Positions 1 to 9,370 of a stretch of 60,000 nt of DNA are shown here, one piece after another. Each line of letters begins with the position of its first letter. The first letter of the stretch is position 1. The DNA comes from Cryptomeria japonica (Eukaryota > Streptophyta > Pinopsida > Cupressales > Cupressaceae), in assembly GCF_030272615.1 (NCBI RefSeq), contig NC_081407.1:146507744-146567743 (forward strand). The letters are read 5' to 3'. The notes beneath the pieces are model-generated. The model had not been told where the DNA came from. It ran no database searches and saw only the letters and a program-made list of their open reading frames with translations. A program made the position numbers and the translations under genes.

Positions 1-487
1 TGTCTTTAGTAGCAAACCTCCTTAGGGTTTCTTGTGAAGGTGGTTCCCTAAACTGCCCTATGTTATTATATATTATAGTCTCAGTTTGATTTTGGGGTAT
101 GCTGGATAATTTGTATGCTGTTGTGCACGCCTGGGTGAAGGGACGAAACCCCCAAGATTCACCTCTTCTCTATTGTGTATTGCCCAAACTCCATTTTGGA
201 TCTGCATTATCAGTAGCTAGAAGTCCGTTGTTAGAATATTCAATGTTCTGTAAGCAAACTGCTGTTGTTATGAGTTTTGTTCCAGTTTTCTATGAATAAA
301 TCAAAATTCCAGAATTTGCAGTTTCTAAGTAAATCTATAGCACGATTACATTTTTGCATGATCTATAAATAATTTTGGGGTTCAGTTTCTTTTCTTATAT
401 TTATAATGTGTTGGCAAGTCTGTTTTTGAATTTAACAGCTTAAGAAGAGCAAGAGATTCAGATCATATAGATCTTAAGGTCTTTACA
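1..487 (+). repeat. 5' LTR of element A (partial)
   Basis: This matches 8047-8533 apart from scattered substitutions, starting from the shared run after 'agtagcaaacc'. It ends in ...ctttaca just before the primer site. An AT-rich stretch at 61-77 (tattatatattatag) could be a TATA region. The first roughly 285 bases of the LTR lie outside the window. Confidence 0.9.
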
Positions 488-488
488 G

Positions 489-500
489 TGGTATCAGAGC
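489..500 (+). promoter_or_regulatory. Primer binding site of element A (tRNA-Met type)
   Basis: The sequence TGGTATCAGAGC begins one base after the LTR end. It is complementary to the 3' end of plant initiator tRNA-Met, the usual primer for minus-strand synthesis in Copia elements and chromoviruses. Confidence 0.9.
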
Positions 501-529
501 CTCAGCCCTGCTACCTGTGGGTTCGTTTT

Positions 530-1846
530 ATGAGTGAGGGGGAACATCAGTACCATCTAAGAGAAAGAAAGAGGAGTCCCAACATGGGCGAGAGTGATGA
601 AGATGCAAATGCCTACCTTAAATGTTCTGAAGCTTTGCAACTTGGTCTAGCAGAGACATTAAAAGAAGTCACCCAATTGTTGAGAGGGCTTAAACAAAAT
701 CAAGATGGCAGGAATTCCACCAATGAGAAGGGTGAAGGAAGTGTTGCCAATAAAGGGAAGTCTACCCTTCAGGATGAAGGAAGCAATTTCAATGAAGCAA
801 GATTTGCCCTAGGCAATGAAAGGAATTCAGCCAAAACATTTAGGGCTAAATTTTTGCCAAATGAAGGATCAACCGGACTGGCCAGATGAAACAGACCGCC
901 TTTTGGTGGAATATAATACGTTAATCGAAGTAGTTAAGAACAACATGTCTTTCCTTGAGTAATGTGAACTGAAATCCAAAGGTGGATATAGGAAAAAGGA
1001 GTATGATGGAAGAAAAGACATTCAACAATGCCCGGGCAAAATTACTTTACCAAATTTTGATGGAACAAGTAGTACCACAACAAGATCTTGGTTGCAAAAG
1101 CTAGATGCTTATTACTCATTAAACCCAATGAGAGAAGAAGAAGCTATCAAGTTCGCCACTTTACACTTGGAAGGAGTAGCTCATAAGTGTTGGTACCACA
1201 AACTCGTAACTCAAGGACATGACTCAGTTTCCACCATAATTGATTTTAGTCAAAGGTGAGTGAAAGATTCGATAGAACCGACCCCTAGGTTTATTTCGTA
1301 ACCTAGCTTAGTTGAAGCAAGAAAGTAGAGCGGAAGACTATGTAGCAGAATTTCAGAGACTTGCGGTAATGGTGCCCGATGTGATGGATAGGAGGCTGAT
1401 AGTACTCTTTGTGGAAGGATTAGTTGAGCCACTCAAGGGGTTGCTCAAAGCCTTAAACTCAACAAGATTGTGAGAAGCCACCACAACAACCCTTAACTTA
1501 GAGGATTCAATGGTCAAGGATACTTTCAGCAATAGGACAGCCCCACCCATACAATTCAAAAAAAAAATTCAGAAAAATCCAATACCTCCTAGAATGCCTT
1601 TAACAAGGTCCAGTCAAATGGAAGTCAGTAGAAATAAGCTGAGACGAAAGAAGTTGTGCTTTACATTCAAGGAATCATGGCAACCGGGGCATCACTACTT
1701 AGGTAAAGGGCAAATACATTATATTGAGGTGATCTCTGATGATGAAACCAAAAGTGATGAGGCTGATTTTGAAAATGAAATAGAAACAATCAAGGGGCCT
1801 AAAGGCGATACACTTGTAGCACTTACTGGAGAACCACATTATTGAC
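530..1846 (+). pseudogene. gag pseudogene of element A
   Basis: An ATG at 530, 30 bases past the primer site, opens a 120-residue frame to 889. Recognisable gag continues in other frames: a capsid-like stretch at about 1040-1245 (FDGTSSTTTRSWLQKLDAYY, then HLEGVAHKCWY) and another at about 1320-1470 (AEDYVAEFQRLAVMVPDVMD). From 1510 an open frame carries the C-terminal CFTF...PGHHYLGKG region. In related elements this region is a cysteine-rich zinc finger of the form C-F-T-C...PGH.C, so two zinc ligands look lost here. Several stops and frameshifts make the gene dead. Confidence 0.82.
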
Positions 1847-1852
1847 AATGGA

Positions 1853-2203
1853 TTGCGAGTAATCATCCTTATTGACAATGGAGCCACCTATAATTATGTA
1901 AATGAGGAAGTAGTGAGGAGGCTTGGTTTGAAAACAGTTCTGATTGAAGGGTTTGGAGTAAAGGTAGCCAATGGTACTACTCTTTCTTGCTCTCAGAAGG
2001 TTCCCCAAATGGAGTTGTCTATGGGGGAATATAAATTGAAGGATGATTTTTATGTGGTTGACATGGACATGGAAGTAGTCTTGGGCTGTCAATGGCTGCA
2101 TGCAATTGATAAATACAAGATTAGCCACTGTAAGTTGGAAATGACTTTCCTACATAATGGAAAAAGGATAGTACTTCAAGGAATGTCCAACCAAACAATG
2201 TAA
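1853..2203 (+). pseudogene. Retropepsin-like protease fragment of element A
   Basis: A 116-residue frame reads ILIDNGATYNYVNEEVVRRL, then VVLGCQWLHA. This is the plant gypsy aspartic protease fold: the D-(S/T/N)-G-A-T catalytic loop near residue 8 and the distal hydrophobic-G-x-x-W-L strand near residue 80. The protease would cut the Gag-Pol polyprotein. It lies in a different frame from the preceding gag fragment, and an in-frame stop separates it from RT. Confidence 0.82.
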
Positions 2204-2218
2204 ATATCGACCAAGAGG

Positions 2219-3150
2219 ATGGAGCAGGTGTTCCATAAGAAACAGGTAGGCTGGGCAACAGAGTGCCTTATTACTAATGCAAATGATGCAAAGAAAGAAG
2301 GTGCTAACAACATGCAGATCCAAATCATTTTGGATAAACATAATAAAGTCTTTAGAGACATAGTCCACGGGTTACCACCTAGTAGGGGTTTCCAACACAT
2401 CATTGAACTTGAAGAGGGGGCAAAACCAGTGATGATCACTCCATATCGCCATCCAAAGGTTTACAAGGAAGAAATTGAAAAGGCAATCAAAGAATTACTT
2501 GACATGGGGCATATAAGGCCTAGTTCCAACCCTTTTGCATCTTCTATAGTGGTGATCAAGAAGAAAGATGGAACCATGAGAATGTGCATTGATTACCGAG
2601 CCTTCAATAAGAAGACTATAAAGAATCGCTACGCAATACCACACATTGATGAATTGATTGATGAATTACATGGAGCTAGTTTCTTCTCCAAAGTGATTTG
2701 CATTTAGGATACCATCAGATCAAGGTGTGGGATGAAGATGTACACAAGACAACATTCCAGTGTCACTACGAGCACTTTGAATTCTTGGTGATGCCCTTTG
2801 GTTTAACAAATGCCCCATCAACTTTTCAACCATGTATTTATTCAGCAATTAAGAAAATTTGTCCTTGTTTCTTTTGATAACATCTTAGTTTATAGCAATT
2901 CTTGGGAAGATCATCTACCACACTTAGATGAGGTACTGGGAATCTTAGAGCAGCAGTCCCTTTATGCCAAAGCATCCAAGTGTGAATTTGGGTTACAATC
3001 TTATATCTAGGCTTCAAGATCAGTGAACATGGAGTAAGTGTTGATGAGGATAAGATCAAGGCCATTCAAGAATGGCCTAGATCAAACAACTAGACACAGT
3101 TGAGGGGATTTGTTGGACTATGCAACTACTACCAGAGGTTCGTTAGTGGA
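2219..3150 (+). pseudogene. Reverse transcriptase pseudogene of element A
   Basis: The frame at 2219-2707 holds the N-terminal RT motifs: pre-RT PYRHPKVYKEEIEKAI, then GHIRPSSNPFASSIVVIKKK, RMCIDYRAFNKKT and IDELIDELHGASFFSK. It stops at 2707. RT resumes in other frames with FGLTNAPSTF (about 2799-2828) and SFDNILVYSNSWEDHL (about 2869-2916). The catalytic box, normally (F/Y)xDD, reads F-D-N, so the second metal-binding aspartate is replaced by asparagine. A further stop follows at about 3010. The enzyme is inactive on several grounds. Confidence 0.88.
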
Positions 3151-3159
3151 TTTTCATAG

Positions 3160-3600
3160 TTGGCAACCCCCTTAACAATTCTAACCAAGAAAGGAGCATT
3201 TAGATGGATAACATCAGCCCAACAAGCTTTTGATGAGCTTAAGGAGGTAATGAGTTCGTGCTCCGTCTTAGCAATTCCTGATTTTTCACTCCCTTTTGTT
3301 TTAGAATGTGATGCATCTAGAGAGGGAATATGGGTTGTTTTGATACAAAATAAACACCCTATAGCTTTTGAGAGTAGGAAGCTTAAGGAGGTTGAACACA
3401 ATTTCTCTATTTGTGATAAGGCAATGTTAGCCATAATGCATGCAGTGGCCAAATTCAAGCAATATTTAGTTTGCAGTAAGTTTGTGGTAAAAATTGATCA
3501 TAATAGCTTAAAGTATTTCCTTAATCATTGAGAATTGAATGATAGACATCAAAAGTAGATCAACAAAATCCAAGCTTATGATTTTGATATTGAGTATGTG
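3160..3600 (+). pseudogene. RNase H fragment of element A
   Basis: An open frame of 123 residues (3160-3531) runs from the RT-RNase H connection (PLTILTKKGAFRWITSAQQA) into RNase H (FVLECDASREGIWVVLIQ, then HPIAFESRKL). The first catalytic aspartate (ECDAS) is kept, followed by the NFSICDKAMLAIMHAV and FVVKIDHNSLKYFLNH motifs. This domain would degrade the RNA strand of the RNA:DNA hybrid. A stop at 3531 breaks it from the downstream part. Confidence 0.86.
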
Positions 3601-4533
3601 AAAGGAAATAACAATAAAGTGGCATATGATTTTTCTCGGAAACCTCATTTGCATTCTATTTCTAAAATAACCTTTGATTGGAAAGCATTGATTACATCTG
3701 AATATGTAAAAAATTCATTTGCTAGTGAAATCTTGGAGGGCAAGGTACAAGATGATAGGTTCAAAACAATGAATGAGTTGATTCTCTACAAGGGGTGAGT
3801 ATATCTTACGCTTGAATCTAAAATGAAGGAAAAAATCTTGAAGGCATGCCATGACACTCCATTGGCTGGCCACCTAGGATTCTACATAACATATAAATAG
3901 GTATAGGAGCATTTTTTCATGTAAAGGATTAAAGAAGGATGTGATGTAGCATGTAAGGGAATGTAAGGAATGTCAACAGAACAAAACTGAGTATGTTTTT
4001 CTAGCAGGGCTACTGCAACCTCTACCTATCCCCAGCCAAAAATGGGAAAGCATATCTATGGATTTTATTACCAGTATGCCAAAGGCCCAAGACAAGGATT
4101 GTTTATATGTGGTGGTAGATAGACTCACCAAGTATGCACACTTCCATGCTCTATCATTAGACTTTAAGGCACCTCAAGTGTTTGATCTTTTCTTTAGGGA
4201 GGTCTTTAGGCTACATGGGTTGCCGAAAACAATTGTAAGTGACAAGGACAACAAATTTCTTAGCTTGTTTTGGTAAGAGTTATTTCTCTTGACAAGAACG
4301 GAGTTGACACCCAGTACCAATTATCATTTGCAAATGGATGGACGAATAGAGAGAGTGAATAAGTGGATTGAAGGTTATCTACAGAACTATGTAATAGGTC
4401 AACAAACATCATGGGTCAGATGGCTACATCTTGGGGAGTACTGCTACAATACTACTTATCATATGTCGATTAGGATGTCCCTCTTTAAAGCATTGTATGA
4501 CTATGATGCAACTTCCTTTGTGGATCTAATTCA
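3598..4533 (+). pseudogene. Integrase, first part, of element A
   Basis: A fragment at 3598-3798 precedes the H2C2 zinc region (ACHDTPLAGHLG near 3845-3880, then ECKECQQNK near 3960-3985). The core follows: SMDFITSMPK (first catalytic D, about 4055-4085), TIVSDKDNKF (second D, about 4230-4260) and DGRIERVNKW (catalytic E, about 4337-4366). Stops lie near 3797, 3898 and 4274. After VDLI the reading is cut at 4533 by a solo LTR insertion and resumes beyond 7178. Confidence 0.87.
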
Positions 4534-7173
4534 TGTTGGCATTGTGTTGTCATTGATGTCAACCGGTATAGCATGTTACTGGTATAGATTGTCACTGGTA
4601 AGTATGAGATGTCAACCAGTATGTTACAAGTTAGAGTTAACCGGTGAGTAAGTTTGGAGACCGGTATGGAGTGTTAACTGGTGAGTTGGCATTATGGCAA
4701 TGTCAACCAGTGAGTAATGTGTTGGCAGTGTGTTGTTGCCAACCTGTAAGCATGTGACTAGTAAGAAAGCAAGGTTGATCCAATAAAGAATGTGCAGGCA
4801 ACTGGTATGTTGTTTGATGTCATACAACAGGACTGCCACCGAACGAAAATGTTGTCACAGGATGAAGAGAAGACTGACAAAAATTTTATTGCCTCGAGAT
4901 AGCAAGCAATACAAATTGGCAGTCTACCAGATCACATGTCTGGTTGAACATATATCTACTCAATTCCAGGAGAGGCATATGAGTGCAATACCGAAAGCAG
5001 AGAGCACAATGTAATGACAATCAGTTCCCACCAGTTATTGGCTAGCAGGTGACAAGGATCCATTCTCACCGAGTGTTTGGCAGATTGAATGCAACGAGCT
5101 ATCTACACCTACTGGTGGTTGAAGGATTATATCAGATGACACAAGTGAAACATAAAGATGCCTCAGGTGTGTGAAAAGAGAGATGAGCACCAGATCAACA
5201 AGAGAAGGCATAATGTGCCACCGAGACATAAAAGGAAGGATAAGAAGTGATGAGTTTGACACTTTGGCAAACCGGTTGAGATGAGGTCCGGGCTAAAGAA
5301 GGAGAAGGAAAGGTGTAGCATTTGTAGACATGATTTTACTTTGGGATGATGATGTCAACCGGGATGCAGATGGAGATTGGTGTCACCACAGTTGGAGATT
5401 GATGCCATGAAGTCATCAAGGATGTTATTGGTATGCAGGCAGCGTATTGTCAACCAGTAAACATGAACATATTGATAATCAAGCAACTGGTATGAACGAT
5501 TAGAGAAGATTCAGGTGCTATGGTTCAGAATATATGTTCATAACATTGGCAAGTCTGATAAACCGGAGTGTACATTTATAGTTGTCTGATATGAAATCTG
5601 TGAAGAAGAATGAGTATCGGTCTGGTATGTAGGTAGGTGTTGAATCAACTGGTAAACATGTCCACCGGTAGGCATGCAAGGGACAAGTTGAGCCCAGAGG
5701 AACAAGGCATCGAGTCATATGCAGAGAAATGGTATCATGTCTTAACCGGTTGAACAAAGAAGAACATGGCTTGAAGAGCAACCAATTAATGTATAACCGG
5801 TAGGGCAAAATGAATCAGTAGGTATACACCGGTTGTATGCTTGGTCGGTGACTCATCCTAAACCGACACAGTGAATTGAGGTGGATGCCGATGAAGATGA
5901 CATGCAGGATCTAGGTGGCTAACGTGCAGAGGTCGGTGAACGAAGAGTTGGTGTATTGAATGAGGTAGGCGTCAACAAGATTGAAACAGGTCGACATTAA
6001 ATGAAATTCACAAGTCGATTGCAGAGGTTTGCAGCTCGATGCAGACTGAAAGGCACGTATTTGTGATGCAATGATCGATGAAAGACGTCTAGTTGCAGAT
6101 CTAATTTGGAGTAGGAAACAACAAGATCATTTAATGTGATTGACAGAAGCAGAGCCGATGTTTGCTAAAAATAGTAAACGTGTACTGGAAGGAAGAAAAA
6201 TTGCAGTGTTGCGTGACTTGTTGTAAGTTGTCTATCCCTGAAGCAAGATCTGATTGGATTCGATACGATTTGTGGTCGGTAGAAGAAACCCTTGCACGTC
6301 AAAGCTTGAATCGTTGTTTTGGCGGGAAAGCACAAGTATAAATGTGCACACCAAAGATCTAAGTTGATGATTTTGTGATGCCAGATGCAGGAGAATAGAG
6401 CGTGTGCATCAAAGAGTTAATCAATCAGAGAATTCATCGAAGAACATTGAAGCAACTGAGTGCTTGAGAAAACCGGTAAGAAGGGTTTAATCGGTAAGCA
6501 GAGTAACCGATAGCCAGGTGCATGGTCTGACAATTCATCTAACTGGTAGAGTCTGAACCGGTAAGGCAATAGTAGTGAGCAAAGGAGAGCAAAGAGAGAG
6601 TGAGAAGAGGCCAGACATGGCAGAGGCTGAGTAGCAAAAGATTCAGAGAGGTTGAGCAGAGTACCTGTGGTGACAAGTAGTAGTGGGTCAGAGTGAGCAG
6701 AGAATCAATAGAGAATAGAGAAGAGTTGAACCGGAAGAGAGATTTAATTGTAGGGGTTACATAATTCATTTGTAATCGGGTTATAACTATCGTATCAAGT
6801 TGATAGCATTCATTGTAATGCTTAAGTTGGTGCTCGATGCAGGGGTTGGTGCCTTAAATCAGTAGGGGTTGGTGCTCCTTGGGTTGGTGCCCTAAACGTT
6901 GTAATACAATTTTTTATTGTGAGGTTGGATTGGAGCAGTAGACTCCAACAACATTTCTCATTGAGGTTTTTCCCATATTGGGTTTTCCTCATATATTCGG
7001 TGTTATGTGATGTGTCTTTGTGTGTTTGCATCTTGATCTCTTCCCTTATCTCACCGGTATATTCACTTAGTGTTTGATCTGCTAACCAGTACACATATTT
7101 AGGTATAAGTGGTTAAGATTATTGAAAACCACTGATTCATCCCCCCCCTCTCAATGACATCTTGTGTTCTACA
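4534..7173 (+). mobile_element. Solo LTR inserted in the integrase of element A
   Basis: The 2640-bp insert starts TGTTGGCATT and ends TTCTACA. It is flanked by a perfect 5-bp TSD, attca, at 4529-4533 and 7174-7178. It holds no ORF with a recognisable domain and no primer site, as expected for a solo LTR left by LTR-LTR recombination. It is related to the LTRs of element C: both share TTGTCATTGATGTCAA near the start, frequent ACCGGT boxes, an E2F-like site beside a TATA box, and the terminal motif CTGATTCAnCCCCCCCTCTCA. The whole insert is otherwise non-coding. Confidence 0.9.
6317..6343 (+). promoter_or_regulatory. E2F-like site and TATA box in the solo LTR
   Basis: TTTTGGCGGGAAA (6317-6329) is followed 7 bases later by TATAAAT (6337-6343). 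The first matches the plant and animal E2F/DP consensus TTTSSCGSSAAA. The same pair in the same order is found in the LTR of element C. The position, about 1.8 kb into a 2.6-kb LTR, fits a U3 promoter. Function is inferred. Confidence 0.6.
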
Positions 7174-7178
7174 ATTCA

Positions 7179-7761
7179 CACTAGTAACTTAGAGTACCTA
7201 GTGCTACGGATTTGATTTAGTAGAGTAAGGATATTTTGGAAGCCCTTAAAGAGAACTTGCAACAAGCCCAAACTTAGTAGAAGATGCGTGCAGATAGACA
7301 TCGGACAGAAAGAGCATTTGAGGAGGGTGATTTGGTGTTTCTAAGGTTATAGCCTTTTAGACAACCGTCTATGAAGGGAAGTGGAAAAGAGAAGCTAAAA
7401 CCACACTTTTATGGTCCTCATCGGGTGAATAAAAAGGTGGGATAGGTTGCTTACAAGTTGGAATTACCACCCAACAACAAAATTCACAATACTTTCCATG
7501 TTTCATGCTTAAAGAAAGCCCTCAAACAACAAATTAACCCATCCATGGAGTTCCCTCTGCTGGACTATGAAGGAAAATTGATCCTTGAATTGAATTTGTT
7601 TTGGATTTAAGGGAGAAGAGATTACGTAACAAAGCCATTCCAAAACATCTAATCAAGTGGAAGGGACTACCACCAAAAGATGCAACCTGGGAAGGAGTTG
7701 AAAACTTTGAACACCCTAACTTGAAATTGCTTGAAGAGAAGCAATTAGGGGACCGGAGGAT
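7179..7761 (+). pseudogene. Integrase C-terminus and chromodomain of element A
   Basis: After the solo LTR the integrase tail continues (about 7240-7530) in several frames, with the usual region near KMRADRHRTERAFEEGDLVF. It ends at about 7640-7745 in a chromodomain: LIKWKGLPPKDATWEGVENF, then EHPNLKLLEEK. Chromodomains on gypsy integrases steer insertion to particular chromatin. The aromatic W residues of the fold are visible. Stops upstream show it is not expressed as one protein. A purine-rich stretch at 7747-7760 (aggggaccggagga) is the likely polypurine tract. Confidence 0.86.
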
Positions 7762-8533
7762 TGTGATGAACTCGTGAAAGATGAGGCCACCTAGCCTGGA
7801 TGGCAGTATTGGCTGCCAACTGTGCAAGTTTTTCTCCTTCCAGAAAAATCAAAGGAAGAAATCAGATTACTGCCAGTTGTTAGTCTTATGTTTTGTAGGA
7901 AAAAAAAGAATCGGATCTGGTCTGGATTCTTCTACTTAAAACTATCGACTTCTTGAAGAAGCCTATTTTTGTTTTGTAGTGATAGTTGCATTTGTTTTGT
8001 CTTTTAGTGACAGCTATATCCTAGAAGGGAAATTAGATCTAATATCTCTCTAGTAGCAAACCACCTTAGGGTTTCTTGTGAAGGTGGTTCCCTAAACCGC
8101 CCTATGTTATTGTATATTGCAGCCTCAGTTTGATTTTGGGGTATGCTGGATAATTTGAATGTTGTTGTGCATATCTGGGTGAAGGGACGAAACCCCCACG
8201 AATCATCCTTGCTTTGTTGTGTATTGCCCAAACTCCATTTTGGGTCTACATTATCAGTACTTGAAAGTCTATTGTTGGAGGATTCAGTGTTCTGTAAGCA
8301 ACTGTTGTTGTTATGAGTTTTGTTCCAGTTTTCTATGAATAAATCATAATTCCAAAATTTGTAGTTTCTAAGTAAATCTATGCATCACGATTAAATGTTT
8401 GAATGATCTATAAATAATTTTGGGGTTCACTTTCTTTTTTTTATATCTATATTGTGTTGGGAAGTCTATTTTTGAATTTAACAGCTTAAAAAGAGCAAGA
8501 GATACAGATCATATAGTTCTTAAGGTCTTTACA
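7762..8533 (+). repeat. 3' LTR of element A
   Basis: The end (...ctttaca, 8533) is fixed by the match to the 5' LTR end at 487. The start is put at the TG (tgtgatgaac) right after the polypurine tract; a start at 7764 is equally possible. Length is about 772 bp. The matched 487-bp portion differs from the 5' copy at many positions, in line with an old insertion. Confidence 0.83.
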
Positions 8534-9370
8534 AATTCTCAACAATATCCAATTGTGTCCTTGACTACAATATAGTTTTGTCTTGATACAATTATGTTTC
8601 TTAGGTGCAACCATTGAAGTCTCTAGAACTCCATATTGATGGTGTAACCGATAATGTCATTAGAATATAACTGGGTTGGGCTTTCTCAATGGCAAGCTTC
8701 ATGATAGGGTACTTTCACATTCAAAATCCTATTAGTTCAAGTCACTGTTGTATTTTATTAGTTTATTGTCAATACTATGTAAGGAAAGGAATAAACCAAT
8801 GATAATGGAAAATACCATCAAGTTGTGTACTTCCAAGTGGCACATCTTACATAGATGAGAATATAATGGGAAGGATGAGGCATCAATGTGAAGGAATGGT
8901 ATTCCCATGATGATTGTCCCTAGAAGGTTCATTGTGTCAGGGGTAAGGTTCACACCTAACCCATGTCTAACTAATGCAATTGCATTGAATAATTAAATCA
9001 GGCAATGGAATCAAATTATTTTTGCTATACTTAATCGCATAGCATAATTTCCTTCCCAATAAGTAGTGTAACCATAATTTAGAATTTTTGCTAACATTTT
9101 AGCTCAGACAAGGAATTAGCAATAAGGTATTGTGTTGGTGAACATTTTGACATGTTAACATTTACGATAAAAAATATATCTGATAAGAAGAGAGGTATGT
9201 AAAATAAATTGTCACACATCTTCATTTTTACATTTTGCAATTGAGATAGACATAGATTCTTTCATCTTACCACCCATTGCTCACCATTTTATGCTCTTGT
9301 TTTTTTATTATAAAAGCAGAAAAACAAGGGTGTTGGCCCTATTGCAGTACTTTCACGTTACTTATCAATA
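8534..9370. other. Unassigned AT-rich stretch
   Basis: I see no ORF with a recognisable domain here. It lies between the end of element A and a tRNA-Met-like primer site at 9371 that opens the Copia relic, so part of it may be that relic's decayed 5' LTR. I could find no matching partner in the window. Confidence 0.4.

Larger units (their letters stand above)
1..8533 (+). mobile_element. Element A: decayed Ty3/gypsy chromovirus, 5' end cut by window
   Basis: The order is LTR, primer site, gag, protease, RT, RNase H, integrase, chromodomain, LTR, which is the Ty3/gypsy order. The chromodomain after the integrase places it among the chromoviruses. The left 487 bases match the last 487 of the right LTR (8047-8533). 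All coding parts carry stops and frameshifts, so it cannot make its proteins. A 2640-bp solo LTR interrupts the integrase at 4534-7173. The left TSD lies outside the window, so I could not check it. Confidence 0.92.

Noticed and set aside
489-500. TGGTATCAGAGC as part of a tRNA gene
   Set aside because: It is the primer-site complement of a tRNA 3' end only. There is no cloverleaf, and it recurs just past LTR ends.
4790-6769. Short frames inside the solo LTR (for example 4790-5014 and 6539-6769)
   Set aside because: They have no domains, lie on both strands and differ in frame from the equivalents in the C LTR.
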